Positions 46,309-56,357 are shown, counted from the first letter of the stretch. The stretch: DNA of 64,000 nt from Sphingomonas sp. Leaf343 (GCF_001423765.1 NZ_LMPG01000011.1:1-64000), one strand, 5' to 3'. Program-made: numbers and translations. The notes: generated by a model from the sequence alone, not told the origin.

Positions 46309-46734
46309 ATGAGCGATCCTGCGCCCGGTCTACCCGAATCTGGGTTACCCGGGTCGGGTGATCCTGCTCCGGCTCATCCCGCACCGACGCTGGTGCAGGC
46401 TGGCCTGAAGGGTCTCTGCCCCCGCTGTGGCTCCTCCGGCCTCTATGCCGGCCTCCTCCGTTTCGTCGAACGCTGCCCGCGCTGTGGGCTCGATATCGGG
46501 TCGTTCAACGTCGGCGACGGTCCGGCTGCCTTCCTGACGCTCATCCTCGGCGCGCTGGTCGTTGGGTTGGCGATCTGGCTGCAACTCGCCGTGAATCCGC
46601 CGTGGTGGGTCCACGTCCTGGTCTGGATTCCGTTCATGATCGCGACGACGATCGGATCGCTCCGCATCGCCAAGGCGATGCTGCTGGCGGCCGAGTACCG
46701 GAACGCCGCGCAGGAAGGACGGGTCAGGGAATGA
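46309..46734 (+). CDS. DUF983 zinc-ribbon membrane protein
   Basis: The 141-aa protein has two CxxC pairs (GLCPRCGSSGLY and ERCPRCGLDIG) followed by two helices (FLTLILGALVVGLAIWL, VHVLVWIPFMIATTIGSL), the DUF983 layout. DUF983 is regularly located in cytochrome oxidase operons of Alphaproteobacteria and may help assembly. The ATG at 46309 is preferred to one at 46243, which overlaps coxC. The stop overlaps the SURF1 start as ATGA. Confidence 0.9.
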   Translation: MSDPAPGLPESGLPGSGDPAPAHPAPTLVQAGLKGLCPRCGSSGLYAGLLRFVERCPRCGLDIGSFNVGDGPAAFLTLILGALVVGLAIWLQLAVNPPWWVHVLVWIPFMIATTIGSLRIAKAMLLAAEYRNAAQEGRVRE

Positions 46735-47315
46735 GGCGGTTTCCCGTTGTCGCCACCACCGTCGTCGTCCTCGCCATCGCGGCGATGATCGCGCTGGGCC
46801 TGTGGCAATTGCTCGACCGCCGGCCACAGAAGCTCGCCTTCCTCCAGCAACTCGCGGGCAACCCGACGAAACCGCCGGTCCCCTTCCCGGCCGTGCCCGA
46901 CGACTCGCTGCTGTTCCGCCGCACGTCCGCTACCTGCATGCCGCCGGTCACGGTGAAGCTGGCGGGGGCCGGCGCATCGGGCTTCCGCGCCCTCGCCACC
47001 TGTGGATCGGGGCTGATCGTGCAGCTCGGCACGATGCGCGATCCCAAGGCGAAGCCCGTCTGGGGCGGGGGGCAGGTCGCGGGCTATATCAGCCACGCGC
47101 CCGATGGCCGCTCGCTGATCGGGTCTTTGTTCGATCACCGGCCGCAGGCGATGATGCTGGTCGCGGGCACCCCGCCGGAGGGTCTGCAACCCAACGCAGC
47201 GCCCGATCTCGACTCGGTCCCGAACAACCATCTGGCTTACGGTGTGCAGTGGTTCTTCTTCGCCGCGGTCGCCGCGATCATCTATGTACTGGCGATGCGG
47301 CGACGGACCCGTTAG
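46731..47315 (+). CDS. SURF1 family protein
   Basis: Two helices at the ends (VVATTVVVLAIAAMIALGLWQL, and YGVQWFFFAAVAAIIYVLAMRRR) bracket a periplasmic domain, the SURF1/Shy1 topology. Conserved points are LGLWQLLDRRPQKLAFL and the C-terminal NNHLAYGVQWF. SURF1 assists haem a delivery to subunit I. The 194 aa are short for the family, with a reduced middle domain. The start overlaps the DUF983 stop. Confidence 0.9.
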   Translation: MRRFPVVATTVVVLAIAAMIALGLWQLLDRRPQKLAFLQQLAGNPTKPPVPFPAVPDDSLLFRRTSATCMPPVTVKLAGAGASGFRALATCGSGLIVQLGTMRDPKAKPVWGGGQVAGYISHAPDGRSLIGSLFDHRPQAMMLVAGTPPEGLQPNAAPDLDSVPNNHLAYGVQWFFFAAVAAIIYVLAMRRRTR

Positions 47316-47326
47316 TCGGGGCCGCC

Positions 47327-48724
47327 ATGCGTTACGTCAGCACGCGCGGTTCCGCGCCCGTCCTCGATTTCCGCGGCGCGACGCTCGCGGGCCTTGCCAG
47401 CGACGGCGGACTGTATGTCCCCGAAGCATGGCCGACCCTGACGGCGGCGGAGATCGCGGACCTCGCCGGCCTGTCCTATGCACAGACCGCCGCCCGCATC
47501 ATGACGCCGTTCATCGGCGACTCGCTGACGCCGGAAGACCTGCTCGCGCTCTGCGAAACGGCTTACGGACGGTTCAGCCACGCCGCGGTGACGCCGCTGG
47601 TGCAGCTCGGCCATGACCAGTGGCTGCTGGAACTGTTCCACGGCCCCACGCTGGCGTTCAAGGACGTCGCGCTCCAGCTGCTCGGCCTGTTGTTCGAGCG
47701 GTTCCTGACCGGCACCGACCAACGGCTGACGATCATCGGCGCGACCAGTGGGGACACCGGATCGGCGGCGATCAACGCGGTGGCCGGGCGCGCCGGCATC
47801 GATATCTTCATGCTCCACCCGGTCGGCCGCGTGTCCGACGTGCAGCGTCGTCAGATGACGACCGTCCTGTCGCCCAACGTCCACAATATCGCGATTGAGG
47901 GTGATTTCGATCAGGCGCAGGCGCTGGTGAAGGCGATGTTCGCCGATCCGGCGCTGTCGGGTCGCTTCACCCTTTCGGCGGTGAATTCGATCAACTGGGC
48001 GCGGCTGATGGCGCAGGTCGTCTATTATTTTTACGCCGCCGTCCGGCTTGGCGCGCCGGAGCGGGCGGTCGCCTTCTCCGTCCCGACCGGCAATTTCGGC
48101 GACGTGTTCGCGGGCTATGTCGCTGCGCGCATGGGCTTGCCGGTCGCGAAGCTGGTCGTCGCGACCAATGTCAACGACATCCTCCACCGCGCGCTGTCGG
48201 CGGGCGATTACTCCAAGGGGACAGTAAAGCAGACCGCCACGCCCTCGATGGACATCCAGGTGTCGTCGAATTTCGAGCGGCTGTTGTTCGATCTGGGCGA
48301 CCGCGAGGGCGCGGCCCTGACCGCGCAGATGCGCGGCTTCGATACCAGCGGCAGCCTGCGCCTGACCAACGCCCAGCGGGAGGGCGCATCCAAGCTGTTC
48401 ACCAGCGCGCGCGTCGACGGCGACGACATGGCGCTCGCAATGCGGCGTATGCATGACCGCACGGGCCATGTCATCGATCCGCACACGGCGATCGCGATCG
48501 CCGCCGCACAGCGTCTGGACGTCGACGCACCCGTCGTAACGCTGGCCACCGCGCACCCCGCCAAGTTCGGCGACGCGGTCGAGCGGGCTACCGGCGTTCG
48601 GCCCGCGCTGCCCGGCCGCGTCGGCGACCTGTTCGAGCGCGAGGAGCGCTGCGTCACCCTGCCCGCGACCCTCGCCGCGATCGGTGGCTATGTCGCGGAG
48701 CATGCCACGCCGACGCCCGCATGA
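47327..48724 (+). CDS. thrC: Threonine synthase
   Basis: This PLP enzyme makes threonine from O-phosphohomoserine. MRYVSTRGSAPVLDFRGATLAGLASDGGLYVPEAW is the typical N-terminus. The PLP lysine is in ELFHGPTLAFKDVALQLLG. GATSGDTGSAAI is the phosphate loop, and SVPTGNFGDVFAGYVA follows. Length 465 aa is normal for the long bacterial class. It starts 11 bases after SURF1. Confidence 0.96.
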   Translation: MRYVSTRGSAPVLDFRGATLAGLASDGGLYVPEAWPTLTAAEIADLAGLSYAQTAARIMTPFIGDSLTPEDLLALCETAYGRFSHAAVTPLVQLGHDQWLLELFHGPTLAFKDVALQLLGLLFERFLTGTDQRLTIIGATSGDTGSAAINAVAGRAGIDIFMLHPVGRVSDVQRRQMTTVLSPNVHNIAIEGDFDQAQALVKAMFADPALSGRFTLSAVNSINWARLMAQVVYYFYAAVRLGAPERAVAFSVPTGNFGDVFAGYVAARMGLPVAKLVVATNVNDILHRALSAGDYSKGTVKQTATPSMDIQVSSNFERLLFDLGDREGAALTAQMRGFDTSGSLRLTNAQREGASKLFTSARVDGDDMALAMRRMHDRTGHVIDPHTAIAIAAAQRLDVDAPVVTLATAHPAKFGDAVERATGVRPALPGRVGDLFEREERCVTLPATLAAIGGYVAEHATPTPA

Positions 48725-49590
48725 AGCTCGACACGCTGATCGGAGAGCCCTGGGCCGATTACGGCCTGATCGATTCGGGTCATGGCAAGAAGCTGGAACG
48801 CTATGGCCGCTTCCGCTTCGTCCGGCCGGAACCGCAGGCGATGTGGGCCCCCGCCGGAAACGACTGGCGCGCGGCGGCCGAATTCGTGCCCGGTTCCGAC
48901 GAGGATGGCGGCGGCCGCTGGACCTTCGCCGAACCCGTCCCGCGCGATGGCTGGAAGCTGCGCTGGGACAATGTGTCCTTCACCGCGCAGACGACGCCGT
49001 TCCGGCATCTCGGTTTCTTCCCGGACATGGCCCCGGTGTGGAACTGGATGCGGGAGCGGACCGTCGGACTAAACGCGCCGGAGTGCATGAACCTGTTCGG
49101 CTATACCGGGGTCGGCACGCTGGCGATGGCCGCGAACGGCGCGAAGATGGTGCATGTGGATGCGTCGAAGAAGTCGGTCGAGGCGGCGCGCGGCAATGCC
49201 ACGCTGTCCGGGCTGAACGATGCACCGGTCCGCTGGCTGATCGACGACGCCGCCAAGTTCGTCGCACGCGAGGTGCGCCGCGGGCGGCGTTATGACGGCA
49301 TCCTGCTCGACCCCCCGAAATACGGCCGTGGGCCGGAGGGCGAGATCTGGCGGCTGGAGGAGGACCTGCCGCGCCTGATCGCCGACTGCCGGCGCCTGCT
49401 GGACGAGAATTCGCGGTTTCTGTTCCTCACCGTCTACGCGGTGCGGATGTCGGCTCTCGCGATCGGCGAAATGCTGGCACAAGTATTCAGGGACCTGCCA
49501 GGGACGGTGGAGGCGGGCGAACTCGGCGTCCGGGAGGAAGCGCGCGGCCTGATTCTGCCGACCGCGATCTGGGCGCGCTGGAGCCGGTAG
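48721..49590 (+). CDS. Class I SAM-dependent rRNA-type methyltransferase
   Basis: The 289-aa protein resembles the RlmI/RlmK-type methyltransferase domain without a PUA domain. Motif I is MNLFGYTGVGTLAMAANGAKMVHVDASKKSVEAARGNA and motif IV is YDGILLDPPKYGRGPEGE. The N-terminal W-rich part (WADYGLIDSGHGKKLERYG) is typical of this orthologue group. The exact target is not established. The start overlaps the thrC stop as ATGA. Confidence 0.88.
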   Translation: MKLDTLIGEPWADYGLIDSGHGKKLERYGRFRFVRPEPQAMWAPAGNDWRAAAEFVPGSDEDGGGRWTFAEPVPRDGWKLRWDNVSFTAQTTPFRHLGFFPDMAPVWNWMRERTVGLNAPECMNLFGYTGVGTLAMAANGAKMVHVDASKKSVEAARGNATLSGLNDAPVRWLIDDAAKFVAREVRRGRRYDGILLDPPKYGRGPEGEIWRLEEDLPRLIADCRRLLDENSRFLFLTVYAVRMSALAIGEMLAQVFRDLPGTVEAGELGVREEARGLILPTAIWARWSR

Positions 49591-50437
49591 TTCGGGATCG
49601 TCAGCGGGGTAAGGGCGGGACCATGGCTGGATGCCGCCACGGTGCCGGTGGCGGCGCTGGTCGTATCTGAACGACCTGTTGCGCGATCTGCGACTTGGGG
49701 TTCAACGCGGGATGCCCCTGCTTCCGGCGCATTCCTGAACGAGTCAGCATCATAGCCACAGCGACGTAGTCGCTAGCCGGACCGGCCTTCATGAAGAAGC
49801 TCCAGAGCCGCCTATCCGCATCGTTGGCGGCGTGCAGCCCTCCCGACCAGCTCAGGAAAGACTTTTGTGGGCTAAGCGCTGGACGCATTACGTTGTCGCA
49901 GTCCGTTGCGGTTGACGAAGGCGATGCCGCTCGACACTCGTCTTCCGTCGACCCGGGGCCTGCCGACGCGCCCTCTGCTCACCCGTCAGCCAGTACGGGT
50001 CACTCCTCTATGGTTTCCTTACGGAGACTGGATCAGATCGCGCATCAAACGTCGCTGGATTCTGAGTCCGGGTAAAACCGGATCGGAGAAGTGGCCCACC
50101 GACCTTTGATTTTGCTGCCGTCGTTCGGGCCGGCCGGGGTGAGGTGAACCTCCGGTCGAGAAGGGCAACCATAGCAGCTTCGGCCCAGACCCAAAAAAGA
50201 AAACCCGCCAATCAGTAGCTTAAGACCATGTTCGCGCTATCAACATAGTTTTACCAGTAAAAGCTCTCGACATTGTGCATGTCAGGTATATCAATACCCC
50301 GTATCGTATACCGTATTTACGTCACGTCGTCTTCGGTAATCGCTTTGGCAAATTCGCTTCTGCGAAGGTGCGGAGTGGTGATCCCGATAACTGGCAAAGG
50401 CGATGGATACTGATCGAACAGTGCAAGGGGGGAAGCT
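49591..50437. other. Gene-poor 847-base stretch before the autotransporter gene
   Basis: No clear gene is present. A weak minus-strand ORF is listed separately at 49601-49888. From about 50180 the sequence turns AT-rich (CTTAAGACCATGTTCG...CAACATAGTTTTACC), consistent with a promoter region for the autotransporter gene. Short ORFs at 49906-50109 and 50008-50211 overlap each other on opposite strands and look like chance. The whole stretch may be a relic of past insertions. Confidence 0.5.
49601..49888 (-). CDS. Possible small hypothetical protein, 95 aa
   Basis: The central part (RLWSFFMKAGPASDYVAVAMMLTRSGMRRKQGHPALNPKSQ) has protein-like composition with hydrophobic periodicity, followed by a Pro-rich tail. 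It ends in a run of PPPAPWRHPAM-type residues. No ribosome site or family is recognised. It is convergent with the methyltransferase gene, 10 bases between stops. It may be a remnant. Confidence 0.35.
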   Translation of the reverse strand: MRPALSPQKSFLSWSGGLHAANDADRRLWSFFMKAGPASDYVAVAMMLTRSGMRRKQGHPALNPKSQIAQQVVQIRPAPPPAPWRHPAMVPPLPR

Positions 50438-53065
50438 ATGCAAACGTCAATAAAGCGGCGACATGGTCGAAACAGTTATCACAGGGCACTTTGGTCCGGA
50501 TCCGCGTCGCTCATCGTGCTGCTCGGTAGCTTTATACCTGCCAATGCTATGGCACAATGCGTCCTCTCCGAATCTACGCTGACCTGTACGAAGAGCGGAA
50601 ATCCTTATCCGGACGGGATAACCCTCGAACAGGATGGCGATGGGCAGGTCGTTCTGGAAGATGGCGTGTCTGTGGAGCCAAGCCCGGGGGTGACGGGCGT
50701 ATCGATAGCTTCCGGCGGAGACACCACATTATCGAGAACAGGCCCCGCCCGCGTGGCAGCGAGCGGTGATGGCGCCGTGTCGGTCGACGTGCGTAGCGGC
50801 AGGGACGCCACGATCGGTATCGACGAACTGTTCACCGACGGGGCCGATGCCCCTGCGCTCAGCGTCGTCGCAGGGCGACGCGCCACGATCCAGGTCGGCT
50901 CGATCCTGACGGGTGGTGATCGCTCGGCAGGCATGATTGTCGACGCGGCGTCCAGCATCTCCCTGACGGCGGGGGCGATAACTACGTCCGGCAAAGACGC
51001 TGCGGGAATCGTGGCAACGAGCCGGGGAGGGGACATCACCATGTCCCTCGGATCGGTTTCCGTCGCCGCGGTCAGCACGGGAGTAAGCGCCACCAGCTAT
51101 GGCGGCGGGGTCAGCGTTTCGGTGGCCGGAACGACACGGGACGGTGGCCTTGTCGATGGCGGGATCGTCGCGACCAGCGGCATCGCTCTGGACCTGTCGG
51201 CTTTATCGTCGACCATCGAAGTCACGGGTCCGGACGCGACGCAGTTGATTACGTTTCCGGTCACCGGCGCCCCCGAGAAAGCCGGGATCGTCATGGTGAC
51301 CGTCGACCGGGCCGCGACCGTGTCGTCGATCGACGACACGGCCATAGCGATCGTCGCCGAGAAGGCATCGACGCTGACCAGCAACGGTGCCGTCACGCGG
51401 GAAGGCTGGTGGGGAAACCGGGTCATTGGGGTCCAGGGTGGGGCGACGACCATCGTCAACAACGGGACCATGACCGGCGTCATCCGCCTCACCGAGAACG
51501 GCGATACCTTCACCAACAACGGCACCTTCACGACAGCCGGCTTCAACGCTTTCGACGATAACGAGACATTTGTCGGCGCCACGCCGAACAGGGGCACCGA
51601 CACCTTCGTCAATACCGGCACCATTCGCGTACAACCTGACGTGGATTTCACACAGTATCCGGTCTTCACGGGCGTGGAGGTGTTCCGGAATTCCGGCCTG
51701 ATAGACCTGCGTTCAGGCACCGCAGGCGACATCGCGTTCTTCGGGCGGTCGATCGTCGAGGTCGGTCAGGGTCAGGCGCCGATCCTGGGTCGGTATATCG
51801 GCAGCGGCAACGCCAGCATCGCCCTCGACCTGCAATTCGAGGACAATGGCGCGTTTGTCGACACGGTCCGATTTGGCCAGCTTCCCGGTGACGTGGGCGC
51901 AAACCCGCTCGTGGTGTCCGGAACGACCAAGGTCATCTTGAACCCGCTCGGCAATCGGGCTCCGAAGCTGCTGATCGGTTTGCCAGTGATCTTCGTGCCC
52001 AGCGGCAGCACCGGCACGTTCGAACTGGCGCAGCCAATGTCGATGGGCGGCCTGCAATACGCCCTCCTGTACGATCCGCGGCAAACTGCATGGGCCCTGT
52101 ATGCCGCGCCCGATGCAGCAGTGCTGCGTCAGATCAAGGTCCCTACGAACGTGCAGGCGCTTTCGACCCGCGCCAGCGACGCCGTGTCCGCGCATCTCCG
52201 CGAACAGCGTGACCAACGCTGGAGCGAAATGGAGCCACGATCCGGCATGTGGCTTCAGGTCGTTGGCGACAGCACCACGCGCAACGAGAGCTATTCGGCG
52301 ACGGTCAACCGCATTGCGATGACCGGGGTCGACCTGTCGCAGCGTCAATCGATTATCGGAGTTCAGGCAGGCATCGGTACCGCCGGACCTGACGCCGGTG
52401 AAACCGGTATGATCTTCGGCGCCACGGCAGGTTATCTGCAATCCACCGCCCGGTTTCGTGCCACGCGGGATAAACTCAAGATCGATGCCGTCGGCTTGGG
52501 CGGGTACGCCAGCCTTCTGGCGGGACCGGTCTTTCTGACCGCGTCCGCCAGCTATGCGCGCCACTCGATCGACGACGCACTGGACGAGGTCGGTACCAAC
52601 GGGATGGTTCGCGCGGACAGCTATGGAGTTCGCGCAGAGGGAGGCATTCGGTTCGGCAACGACACGTTCTTCGTCGAGCCGAGCGCATCGATTACCTACA
52701 CTGTCACCTCCGTCGATCGCGTGAACCTGTCTTTCGGCCAGATCGCATTCGACGATCTGATCAGCAACAGGGGAACGGCGGGCGCACGCGCAGGCGGACG
52801 CCTGCCGCTGGGAGAACGCGAACTCGTCTTCTATGCGGGTGGTGAAGCCATCCATGAATTTGCGGGCGACGATCAAGCCCGACTGGCCAGCGGCGAACTC
52901 GAAGTGACGTTGCCCAGCTACCGACCGGGCAATTACGGCCGCGCAACGCTTGGCATCAACGTGACCTCCGAAACGCGAATGACCGCATTCGCCGAAGGGC
53001 ACGGTGTTTTCGGCAAGGGATACAGCGGCGGCGGCGGTCGGGTGGGCATCCGCATCGCGCTGTAA
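50438..53065 (+). CDS. Autotransporter with C-terminal outer-membrane barrel
   Basis: The 875-aa protein has a long signal peptide (about 1-39, ending NAMAQ) and a Cys pair (QCVLSESTLTCT). The passenger of about 560 residues is Gly/Ser/Thr/Val-rich with beta-helix-type repeats (IVNNGTMTGVIRLTENGDTFTNNGTF). A C-terminal barrel runs from about residue 615 (SGMWLQVVGDSTTRNESYS) to the terminal GRVGIRIAL. The start has a strong AAGGGGGGAAG ribosome site. No protease triad or adhesin motif stands out. It lies 73 bases before the TonB-receptor gene, so the two may be co-expressed. Confidence 0.88.
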   Translation: MQTSIKRRHGRNSYHRALWSGSASLIVLLGSFIPANAMAQCVLSESTLTCTKSGNPYPDGITLEQDGDGQVVLEDGVSVEPSPGVTGVSIASGGDTTLSRTGPARVAASGDGAVSVDVRSGRDATIGIDELFTDGADAPALSVVAGRRATIQVGSILTGGDRSAGMIVDAASSISLTAGAITTSGKDAAGIVATSRGGDITMSLGSVSVAAVSTGVSATSYGGGVSVSVAGTTRDGGLVDGGIVATSGIALDLSALSSTIEVTGPDATQLITFPVTGAPEKAGIVMVTVDRAATVSSIDDTAIAIVAEKASTLTSNGAVTREGWWGNRVIGVQGGATTIVNNGTMTGVIRLTENGDTFTNNGTFTTAGFNAFDDNETFVGATPNRGTDTFVNTGTIRVQPDVDFTQYPVFTGVEVFRNSGLIDLRSGTAGDIAFFGRSIVEVGQGQAPILGRYIGSGNASIALDLQFEDNGAFVDTVRFGQLPGDVGANPLVVSGTTKVILNPLGNRAPKLLIGLPVIFVPSGSTGTFELAQPMSMGGLQYALLYDPRQTAWALYAAPDAAVLRQIKVPTNVQALSTRASDAVSAHLREQRDQRWSEMEPRSGMWLQVVGDSTTRNESYSATVNRIAMTGVDLSQRQSIIGVQAGIGTAGPDAGETGMIFGATAGYLQSTARFRATRDKLKIDAVGLGGYASLLAGPVFLTASASYARHSIDDALDEVGTNGMVRADSYGVRAEGGIRFGNDTFFVEPSASITYTVTSVDRVNLSFGQIAFDDLISNRGTAGARAGGRLPLGERELVFYAGGEAIHEFAGDDQARLASGELEVTLPSYRPGNYGRATLGINVTSETRMTAFAEGHGVFGKGYSGGGGRVGIRIAL

Positions 53066-53138
53066 TCCGAAAGCGGCGCATCAGACCCGCATCCGGGCAG
53101 CGGCATCTCGATCAGTATCTGAACACATGGGGGGGCAT

Positions 53139-56100
53139 ATGAACCGGGTTCAACTCGCGGCTGGCGTCGCGACTATTGCATTCATGACGGGGATTCCGTC
53201 GACGGCGGCTATTGCACAGACTGCCGGCGCCACCAGCGCATCGATGAAGGCTGACAAGGCCACCGCGCGGAAACAGGCCGCGGCCGATCGGCGGAAGGCG
53301 CGTCGGCAGAGGCGCGAAGTGCGGGCGTCGCAATCGGCGGCGCGTGCCGCGGCCCGGAACTCGGGCGTTAACGAAACCGGCGAGCCTGCGAACGATATCG
53401 TCGTTACCGGTACGCGTATCGCGGGCAATTATGGCAGGACCGGCGCGCCGGTACAGACGGTCGGGCGTAGCGAGCTCCAACGTCGCGGCCTTGCGCATCT
53501 GGAAGAAGCATTGAACTCGCTTCCTGCGGTGCAACCCGGTCTGGGCAACCAGACGAGGAATACCAACAACGATCCTGCGTCGTTCGGTCGCAGCCCGATC
53601 AATCTCCGCAATCTCGGATCATCTCGCACGTTGGTGCTGGTGAATGGCCAGCGTGCCACGAATGACACCAACAACATTCCTGCCGCAATGCTGGAACGGG
53701 TGGAGGTACTGACCGGCGGCGCCTCGGCCGTCTACGGCTCGGATGCGGTCGGCGGCGTCGTCAACTATATCCTCAAACGGAATTACACAGGCATTACCCT
53801 GGATGGCGAAGGCTCGTTTTTCCAGCATCGAAACGACAGCACCGAAATGCAATCCCTGATCGCCGCCAACCGCCTGAACCTTCCACCGCGCAACTTTATT
53901 GGCGGTCCGCAAGGTTTCGTAAATGGATCGACCGGATTTAACTTCGACGGCAATCGCGGCAACATAACGGCGCATGCCGGATATCGGATCACAACCGACC
54001 TCGCCAGCAACAAATTCGATACCACCGCGTGCGCGCTGGCGAACGGGCCGTCGGACAGTGCACTGCCCGGGACATTCAACGATCGCTCGCAGCGCTTCTG
54101 CGTCAATCCAGGGACCTACAATCCGTATGGAGTATTTGGCATACTCGCCAAGGACCCGAAACAACCCGGCGGCCCGACCGACGGCGGCAATTTCAGTAAT
54201 GCGATCGACGGATCCAAGCGCTTTCGCATCGCGACCAACACCGACGACATCCTGACCCAAAGTCAGGACTTCATTTACCGGTCGGACAAACGCTTCGATT
54301 GGGGCGTCAATGGCCGCTACATGATAGAGGAGGGTACGCAAACCGAGATCAATGCGACCTACTCGCACTCTCGTTTTGCAACGAGCAGCCGAACCCGCAA
54401 TTTTGATGCTGCCTATGCGACCGAAGTCGACATCAATTGCGACAATCCTTATCTTAGCAATCAACAGGCGACTTCCCTCTGCGGGACGAAAGCCGGCGAT
54501 CCCAATACTTCCGGAAAGTTCGGCTTCGTGGCGTATTGGCCAAGCGATGTTGACCGGGTTTATGATTTTACGCTGAAGGAGGGCCGTATGACGGTCCAAC
54601 TCAAGGGTAAGCTGACGAACGATATTCGATACGAAACCAACATAATACGGACGGATCGGACCGATCACTCGGTATTCAACTCGTTTTTCTCGGCACGCCG
54701 TCTGGCCAACGGACTGCGCGCACGTACCATCAACGGTCAGGTCGTTTGCCTGACGCCCGTGCCCGCCGAGGTGACTGACGATGTCGGTTTGAACCAGCGC
54801 AATCTGGCCGACGATAAAGCGTGCCAGCCCCTCGATATCTTCAGCACCAACGGGCCGAACGAAGCAGGATTTGATTACCTTACCCAAAATCCCGGGTCGT
54901 TTGAGGGTCATACCGTCGAGGCGATCGTCAACGGGACGATCTCCGGGGCTCTCGGTGCTTATGGCATCCGCTCACCACTCGCCAAAAATCCGGTGGGCTT
55001 CTCCGTCAATGTCGAAGCTCGACATGCGCAATTTGCGCAGGTTTCAAGCGGGGCGGTGTACGGCTTGCCGATCGACACGGATTTCCGCGAAATCGACGTA
55101 TCTGGAGAAATCGCCGTCCCGCTCATCCAGGATGTGCCCTTCATCCAATATTTGCAGGCCAGCGGCGCCTATCGCCGGATGGATTTCCGCGGCGCTACCG
55201 GCAGCAATTGGCGCGCTGGCGTAGATTATCGCGTATCGGATCAATTCGCGCTTCGCGGCAGTTACAGCACGTCCTATCGCGTCGATCCCTATCAGACGCT
55301 GTCCCCCAACATCATCGATACGGGACAAGGGTTTGCACGATTACTCGATCTTTGTTCGCCACCGGGCGGAACAAGACCGGTCGTCCGCCGCCTGACTGCC
55401 GCCCAATGCCTCGCGTTCGGCGTATCCGCGCCGCAATATGCGGCCTTGACCAATCGTACGGATTGCAACGAGGCGGGCTTCTGTCCGGGCAACATCCTTT
55501 TCGGCGGGAACAGAAATCTCAAGCCTGAGCAAGGCGCCTCTATAACCGTGGGAATGACGATCACCCCAAAGATAATCCCGAACTTTGTCTTCAATGTGGA
55601 TTATTACCGCAACAAGATTACCCAGTTTATCAGCTATGTTGATCCGTACATCTCCTTTATACAGTGTCAGGCGGGCATCAGCTTTTACTGCACCCGGTAT
55701 AAGCGGGATGCGACATCCGGCCGGATCGATGCTCCTGGATCGTATGCCGATGGCACGCCAGCCAACTTCGGTTCTCAAATCAATTCGGGGATCGACTTCA
55801 ACTCCGATTACCGCTTGATAACGAGCGATCTCTTGAAGCATAATCTTGGTGAAATTGCCCTGAACTTCAGCGGCAACCTTCGACTCAAGAATGAGCAACA
55901 AAAGGTGCCGGGTACGCCATCGTTCGATTGCACGGGCTATTTCGGCTATGGTGGAAAAGAGAACTGCGGCTCCGCGGCGAACCCGCGGTGGCGTCATACG
56001 GTCCGGGTAGTCTGGGCGCTGCCATGGAGCAATTTGGCGCTGAACGCCTTATGGCGCTACACAGGTGCAGTCCGATATGCGGGTTTGCAGTCCAACCCGA

Positions 56101-56357
56101 TCCTGAGCACGCCGCCAACCATAGACGACATCATCATTTCACCGAAAGAAGCTCACCTGCCGTCTTCGAGTTTCTTCGATGTAGGCGCGACATTGAAAGT
56201 CAGCAAGTCGGCTAGCATGCGCCTGACCATTAATAACATACTGGATACGTCGCCCTATTTGATGGTTAACAACCATGGCGGGTGGTATAATACGCAGCCT
56301 CTGATGTACGATGTATTCGGACGAAGAATCACCATCGGTATCAACGCCAATTTCTGA
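53139..56357 (+). CDS. TonB-dependent outer-membrane receptor
   Basis: The 1072-aa protein has a signal peptide (MNRVQLAAGVATIAFMTGIPSTAAIAQ). An unusual Lys/Arg/Ala-rich segment follows (about 33-70, KADKATARKQAAADRRKARR), then the TonB-box region NDIVVTGTRIAGNYGR. The plug carries RNLGSSRTLVLVNGQR and VEVLTGGASAVYGSDAVGGVVNYIL. The barrel ends in VFGRRITIGINANF with the terminal Phe. It belongs to the large receptors common in sphingomonads; the ligand is unknown. The ATG at 53139 follows GGGGGG. GC is visibly lower than in the backbone genes. Confidence 0.93.
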   Translation: MNRVQLAAGVATIAFMTGIPSTAAIAQTAGATSASMKADKATARKQAAADRRKARRQRREVRASQSAARAAARNSGVNETGEPANDIVVTGTRIAGNYGRTGAPVQTVGRSELQRRGLAHLEEALNSLPAVQPGLGNQTRNTNNDPASFGRSPINLRNLGSSRTLVLVNGQRATNDTNNIPAAMLERVEVLTGGASAVYGSDAVGGVVNYILKRNYTGITLDGEGSFFQHRNDSTEMQSLIAANRLNLPPRNFIGGPQGFVNGSTGFNFDGNRGNITAHAGYRITTDLASNKFDTTACALANGPSDSALPGTFNDRSQRFCVNPGTYNPYGVFGILAKDPKQPGGPTDGGNFSNAIDGSKRFRIATNTDDILTQSQDFIYRSDKRFDWGVNGRYMIEEGTQTEINATYSHSRFATSSRTRNFDAAYATEVDINCDNPYLSNQQATSLCGTKAGDPNTSGKFGFVAYWPSDVDRVYDFTLKEGRMTVQLKGKLTNDIRYETNIIRTDRTDHSVFNSFFSARRLANGLRARTINGQVVCLTPVPAEVTDDVGLNQRNLADDKACQPLDIFSTNGPNEAGFDYLTQNPGSFEGHTVEAIVNGTISGALGAYGIRSPLAKNPVGFSVNVEARHAQFAQVSSGAVYGLPIDTDFREIDVSGEIAVPLIQDVPFIQYLQASGAYRRMDFRGATGSNWRAGVDYRVSDQFALRGSYSTSYRVDPYQTLSPNIIDTGQGFARLLDLCSPPGGTRPVVRRLTAAQCLAFGVSAPQYAALTNRTDCNEAGFCPGNILFGGNRNLKPEQGASITVGMTITPKIIPNFVFNVDYYRNKITQFISYVDPYISFIQCQAGISFYCTRYKRDATSGRIDAPGSYADGTPANFGSQINSGIDFNSDYRLITSDLLKHNLGEIALNFSGNLRLKNEQQKVPGTPSFDCTGYFGYGGKENCGSAANPRWRHTVRVVWALPWSNLALNALWRYTGAVRYAGLQSNPILSTPPTIDDIIISPKEAHLPSSSFFDVGATLKVSKSASMRLTINNILDTSPYLMVNNHGGWYNTQPLMYDVFGRRITIGINANF

